A stretch of 39,028 nucleotides of DNA, taken from contig LWCA01000218.1 of the NCBI GenBank assembly GCA_001642005.1, positions 1 to 39,028 of the forward strand, in the 5' to 3' direction. The notes beneath the pieces are model-generated. The model searched no databases, was not told the DNA's origin, and worked only from the letters and a program-made list of their open reading frames with translations. This DNA comes from Intoshia linei (taxonomy: Eukaryota; Orthonectida; Rhopaluridae). Within the stretch, counting starts at the first letter, position 1. Each line of letters begins with the position of its first letter. A program made the translations under genes and the position numbers. Shown here piece after piece: positions 34,664 to 39,028 of the stretch.

Positions 34664-37600
34664 ATGGAGAAGTTACACAAACGTTACAATTATAATAATA
34701 TTAATTACAAACAAAAGCCACGTCAAAATGAATGGTATATACATTATCAATTGTAAATCAAAAATTGTCATTAGCCACATATTAAGTTGGCCATGATTAT
34801 TGGTCAACCGTATGAACCAGTGCGAAAAATGGACCACTTTTTTTAGAATTGAGAATTTTGATTAATTTTATCCTTTTTCTATGTAAATTTCTTTTATATC
34901 TTGACAACAAATAAAAAATTACATAAAAAGTTGACCATTTAAAAATTGCATAATTAAAAAAAATTCGCAAACGATGCGTTATATAATCCTAGTCACCTTT
35001 CCAAGGATCTAACTAGATATTTTAAATTTAACACTCAAAATAGTTATGATTTTCGAGAATATAATTTTTTAATGCTCAATTTTAAAAAAACGAGACGCCC
35101 ATTTGATGAAAAGTTCGCCGATTCCCGAAGAAGGTACAGCATGTTCGGCTCTATCATGATGGTCCAATCATGTGTTTTAAATAAATCAAAAATTTGTAAA
35201 AGAGTTTTTCATTTCGTTTATAATTTCTATATGTATTTGTCAACGGAGATAATGTGAAAAATGCATAATGTATCATAATTAATTACACCAGTGGTTCCTG
35301 ATTCAAATAGTGTACGGAGTTCGTACTACGTACTACACACTCCACTTCAAAATAATTATTTTTTTTGGACCTAAAGAAATATGAAATATAAAACATTTGT
35401 GACAAATTAAAAGTTTTTTCTCATAATATTTGGTAAAATCGTGGTTTTCAAAAAAATATTGGAAAAAGGTGATTTTTCCCTTAAGGTTTGGTAAAAATGT
35501 ATTTTTTATTTTGGGGTTTGGTAAAATCGAATTTTATAAAAAAATATCGGTAAAAATTCAATTTTCGCTGAGGGTTTGAAATTGTATTTTTTATTAACAT
35601 TGGTAAATTTTATGAATGATGGGATAAAAGTGGGATTTTTGAAATAATATATTAATAATAGTAGCTGTCGTCTAGGCTTTGGGATAAATTCCCAACATCT
35701 GGCAACTCTGTAATAAATATTATAAATTCTTCTATAAAAATAAACAAAAGTTGAATAAATGTTTTTTATATTTTATTTCAATTTACGGATCAGGAATATA
35801 GTTTTGGACAACATAAGAGACCCCAATCTGGAACCACTGAATTAAACTGAAACAATTATTTCGTTCATAATATCTTACATTCAAGAGGTTTAAATTTTGA
35901 AAATTCACATGAACCACTTGTAAAAGTAAACCACCCTTTGAATAAAGTGGTTCGCTTAATATGTTAATTGACTACAATGTATGTGAATTTAAAACATACT
36001 GTTCTGATCGACTTTTTCGTGGATTTAAAAAATTAAATCAACTTTTAGTATTCAACAAATAAGTGTACCAAGCGAAATACGATTTGAAAATCATCAACCC
36101 AGTAAGAAATATGTGGTAAATTTTAAATTTTCCCATTTCAAAATTTCATACTCTTTAAATGTCAATAAATTTAGAAAAAATTAAAAATTATCAATATTTC
36201 AAAGAATTCAATACGTATTACAGTTAAAGGTCCAAAATCTGATGAATTTAAAATATATACGGGTATCATTTAAAAAAATGAAAATTTTATAATGATAGGC
36301 GACTGTCACAAAGAAAGTAGCTTATTGGCACCTGGAATGCATTGTATTCAAGAAATTATATTTAATCCCAAATCTACAAATGATTATACAGATACACTTG
36401 AAATAGCTACAGAAAATCAATCTAAAATTATAGTAAATTTAATTGCTGAACACGAAAAACCAATTTTAAATTGTAATTAACGTGTACAATTATACATTAA
36501 AATAATAAATGTACTTTTCTAGTGGCTAAACAAATCAACATTGGACAATGTTTGATTGAATGTAAAAAAATTGTAACAATAAAAGTTAAAAATACTGGAG
36601 GTGTGTCGACTTTTTTCATTACAACATTGCAAAATTGGAGAAACAAGAGCAATAAGGTAAAATTTCATTATACATATTGTGTTTAGACATGCTAACTTAC
36701 TAAAAATTAAAATTTAAAGTATTTTTATTTTGTGATTATAAATTGCGCCAATATTTTATGACCAGGTAATATTATCTTGTTACCATACAAATTATATAAT
36801 TTGTTTGCTAATATATATATAATGTAAATACAATTTGATTGGTTCAATTTTATTCCCATGAAAATTATATTTATTATCTGCTATTTATCTACGCGCCATT
36901 GTTTGATTTTATTTTTACAGGCTATTTATATATCATATATTCAAGTTTATCTACTTTTTTTTATTTTATTTTAGGAAATTATATTTGAAAGTCAATCTTT
37001 CAGCAATGAAATATTAATTTATCCACACATGTTTAAATTAAATAAAAACGAATCTGGTCATCTAAATATTCACTTTAATCCAAATTTGATTCAAAAATAC
37101 TCTGAAAAATTTGTCATTCTCTCAGATAATTGTTACTTGAATGAATTTGAAATTTACGGTAATTATATCTTACTAATATATTATATAGTTTAATTCAATA
37201 TATACGATGTATGTATAATATACATTGTATAAATGTTTGTTCTTCTGTTTACTCGTGTGTTTTGTCGGTTTATCATTATTCACATTTTATGAATTTTGTT
37301 TTCCCTATTCTCTAAAAATCTTATAAAGTCTAAATTTTTAGTTAATTTGACTCTTTATATTTCATTAATTGTAGGTGAAGGAGTATATTTTGATATTACA
37401 TTATGGGAAGATGTAGAAATGACGAAAGTACTTAATAAATCGACAATTGTGGATTCTTCAAATATTGGATTTCAAAAAATTAAATCAATTTTTATTAAAA
37501 ATAATAGGTAATATAAAAGTTGAACATTGAAGAAAATTTCTATTTTTATTTATATTTCCAGTTACATGTTTATATTTTTTGTTAATACTTTTTTACTTAT

Positions 37601-38065
37601 TAACTTATATTACTTGTTAAATTATCATAATTGTAGTGTGCATTAATATTTCAAATTTAGAGATATAAAAATACCACTATGTTGGTTTATTGGTTCAGAA
37701 ACTTTTAAATCTGATAAAAATAACAAAATATCTAGTAATTTTGTGTACGAGGATCAACTTGAAAAACATAATTGTCCTTTCGAAATAAATCCGTCATATG
37801 CCGTTCTAAATTCTCAAGAAATTGTAAAGTTTGATATTGTGTTCAATCCAAAAAATGTAATTGAGTTACATATGTAAATATATATTTATAATATCCATTT
37901 TTCATGGTGTCTTATTACATACAATTCATTTAGATTGGACATTTTGCGAATATAGCGAAACTATATTTCACTTCTAATCTAACATTTAACTTTGAACAAT
38001 TAAAAAAAAATAATCAGAATGAAAATATATTTGATAATGGTAATGAATATTGGAGCCCTGAATAA
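34664..38065 (+). CDS. ASH/MSP-fold repeat protein (HYDIN/DLEC1-like), candidate ciliary protein
   Basis: Nine exons: 34664-34734, 36049-36115, 36175-36262, 36299-36472, 36523-36656, 36975-37158, 37375-37507, 37661-37856 and 37934-38065, all phases agreeing, 392 aa. It is built from repeated immunoglobulin-like ASH/MSP folds: ISVPSEIRFENHQPSKKYV with KKLKIINIS, then LLAPGMHCIQEIIFNPKS, QINIGQCLIECKKIVTIKVK, LNIHFNPNLIQKYSEKFVI, and FEINPSYAVLNSQEIVKFDI with VFNPKN. This pattern (strand, F-x-P-x, short strand) is typical of HYDIN, DLEC1, CFAP and SPD-2/Cep192 proteins of cilia and centrosomes. It is much shorter than those (often over 1500 aa). The first exon encodes a charged leader and is joined across a 1.3-kb intron with MITE insertions; this join is the least certain step. 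The stop TAA overlaps an AATAAA signal (38061-38066). Confidence 0.75.
34985..35165 (-). repeat. Fragment of the GCCGAACC MITE family
   Basis: Contains AACACTCAAAATAGTTATGATTTTCGAGAATATAATTTTTTAATGC, the internal block of the 20001 copy, and near its right edge GTTCGGCTCTA, like that family's terminus. It lies in the first intron of the ASH-domain gene. The small ORF at 35072-35257 is inside it. The left end is degraded. Confidence 0.55.
35289..35839 (+). mobile_element. hAT MITE family A, plus copy, with internal tandem units
   Basis: 551 bp from CAGTGGTTCCTGATTC to CTGGAACCACTG, inverted termini of hAT type. Flanks AATTACAC (35281-35288) and AATTAAAC (35840-35847) match at 7 of 8 bases, an 8-bp target duplication. 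The interior carries about four degenerate units (TTTGGTAAAATCG ... TTTTT). Same family as 28520-29013. It lies in the first intron of the ASH-domain gene. Confidence 0.85.
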
Positions 38066-38146
38066 ACTGGCTTATCCAATTTTTAACCGCCTTAAATATT
38101 TTATTTCATAACGATATGTACAATAAATTGTACATTATGACAAGTA

Positions 38147-39028
38147 CAGTGCCGGAAAAAAGTCTTGAGCCCCCTACGTAATAATATATTATGATCAATA
38201 GCACAGAAACTAATCATTCGATTTCTAAATTTTTAAGAAGAACATAATATAGGTGAATATATTTTATATTAGGCTGAATTGTGTAATAGAATAACAATTA
38301 TCAATTGAATTTATTTTAATTTAAAAAATGATTGGAAATATTTTTTGACACAAAAGTTTTGAGCCCCCTTTAAATGTTATAATTATTTGAGTAATTTTTT
38401 AATTTACGTTGATTATAATTAATTACTAGACACTTTTTAAAAAAAATATATATTTAATATTTCGTATGATATACTTTTGACATTACAATCGCCTTGATTC
38501 ATCTTTCTATACTATTATAAAGTTTTGATACATAACAATTAGGTATTTTATTCCATTCCTCCAGCGTTACCGCCCATAATTCTTCGACATTTTTTGGTTG
38601 ACGAAGTTTGACATTCTCTTTCAATGTATGCCACATATTTTCAATGATATTAATATCAGGACTCTGTGGTGGGCAGTTTTCAAGTAATTTGCTAAGAAGA
38701 TAAGTATTCCATACTTTTTATAGATTTATGGCAAGGCGCGTTATCATGTTGAAAAAAAAATCTTCTGGGGTAAAAGCTAGACGTCATGTTAGATAAAATC
38801 CTAATTTACTCATTTTAATCAACATTACCATTACATCACACAAGAATGCGCCTACCATCGTATCGAATGGCACCTATACCATTATTGACGGTGAATATTT
38901 TGTAGTATTAGTTGTGTATTTTGAATCGAATCTTTTTCCTTTTGGCCTTCTATCATATGACTTGGTAGTAGACAATAATAGTTGTATTTTACTTTCATCC
39001 GTAAATAACACCTTATTCCAATCTAAAT
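38147..39028 (-). mobile_element. Tc1-like transposon, 3' portion, mirror copy
   Basis: Begins after TA (38145-38146) with CAGTGCCGGAAAAAAGTC, the reverse-complement counterpart of the terminus at 625, with an inner repeat (ACACAAAAGTTTTGAGCCCCC) at 38348-38368, the same IR/DR spacing of about 220 bp. The transposase remnant follows on the minus strand. The element continues beyond the window. Confidence 0.88.
38454..39028 (-). pseudogene. Tc1-like transposase, broken, partial
   Basis: On the minus strand the reading shows WNKVLFTDES (first catalytic Asp), then RRPKGKRFDSKYT, HDNAPCHKS (second Asp), PPQSPDINIIENMWH (Glu region), and LYNSIER, ending at TAA (38456-38454) after YHTKY. It is disabled by a frameshift near 38690, an in-frame TGA (38501-38499) and a further stop around 38872. 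Same family as the left copy but differently damaged, so an independent insertion. Confidence 0.88.

Noticed and set aside
4369-38065. A new multi-gene defence or mobile system
   Set aside because: All well-supported genes belong to ordinary animal families with individual introns and promoters; apart from transposon remnants nothing forms a functional cassette.

Overview
This is nuclear DNA from a small, very AT-rich animal genome (roughly three quarters A+T by eye, not counted). The genes are split by many tiny GT-AG introns, commonly 35-62 nt, with acceptors ending TTTAG or TTTTAG. Dishevelled, an Orai channel, MAP1/futsch, an iRhom and a flagellar-type creatine kinase make it a metazoan. 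The annelid/echinoderm-like multidomain creatine kinase together with gene compaction fits a reduced spiralian. An orthonectid such as Intoshia is my best guess, as inference only.

Layout, left to right. (1) 1-625: 3' part of a degenerate Tc1-like transposon. (2) 669-4123 (+): C-terminal exons of an inactive-rhomboid (iRhom) gene. (3) 4369-9938 (+): a nine-exon, two-domain creatine kinase with an N-myristoylation-type start. (4) 9939-12114: gene-free, with a hAT MITE and another dispersed repeat. (5) 12115-16427 (+): a compact MAP1/futsch microtubule-associated protein. (6) 16487-18141 (-): a convergent gene with Mn-like microtubule-binding motifs. (7) 18142-21370: repeats, two orphan coding exons and an integrase fragment. 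(8) 21371-22969 (+): ribosomal protein eS7. (9) 24548-25069 (+): ribosomal protein uL29 (RPL35). (10) 25957-31436 (+): complete eleven-exon Dishevelled (DIX, PDZ, DEP), with two hAT MITEs in its introns. (11) 32370-33057 (+): Orai. (12) 33130-about 34103 (+): unrecognised small gene. (13) 34664-38065 (+): protein with ASH/HYDIN-like domains. (14) 38147-39028: second copy of the same Tc1 family, in mirror orientation.

I rebuilt the gene models by hand, joining exons where donor/acceptor dinucleotides, reading phase and family homology all agree. Lone ORFs give a misleading picture: for example, the apparent stop at the end of the main Orai ORF is an intron boundary.

The genes do not form one pathway. 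Three of them (flagellar-type creatine kinase, Mn-motif protein, ASH-domain protein) point to cilia or flagella, and MAP1 is also a microtubule protein. I found no CRISPR array, tRNA or rRNA. I found no clearly new multi-gene system. The points most worth a second look are residue changes at functional positions in the creatine kinase, iRhom and Orai, the very short introns, and the MITE families with visible target-site duplications.
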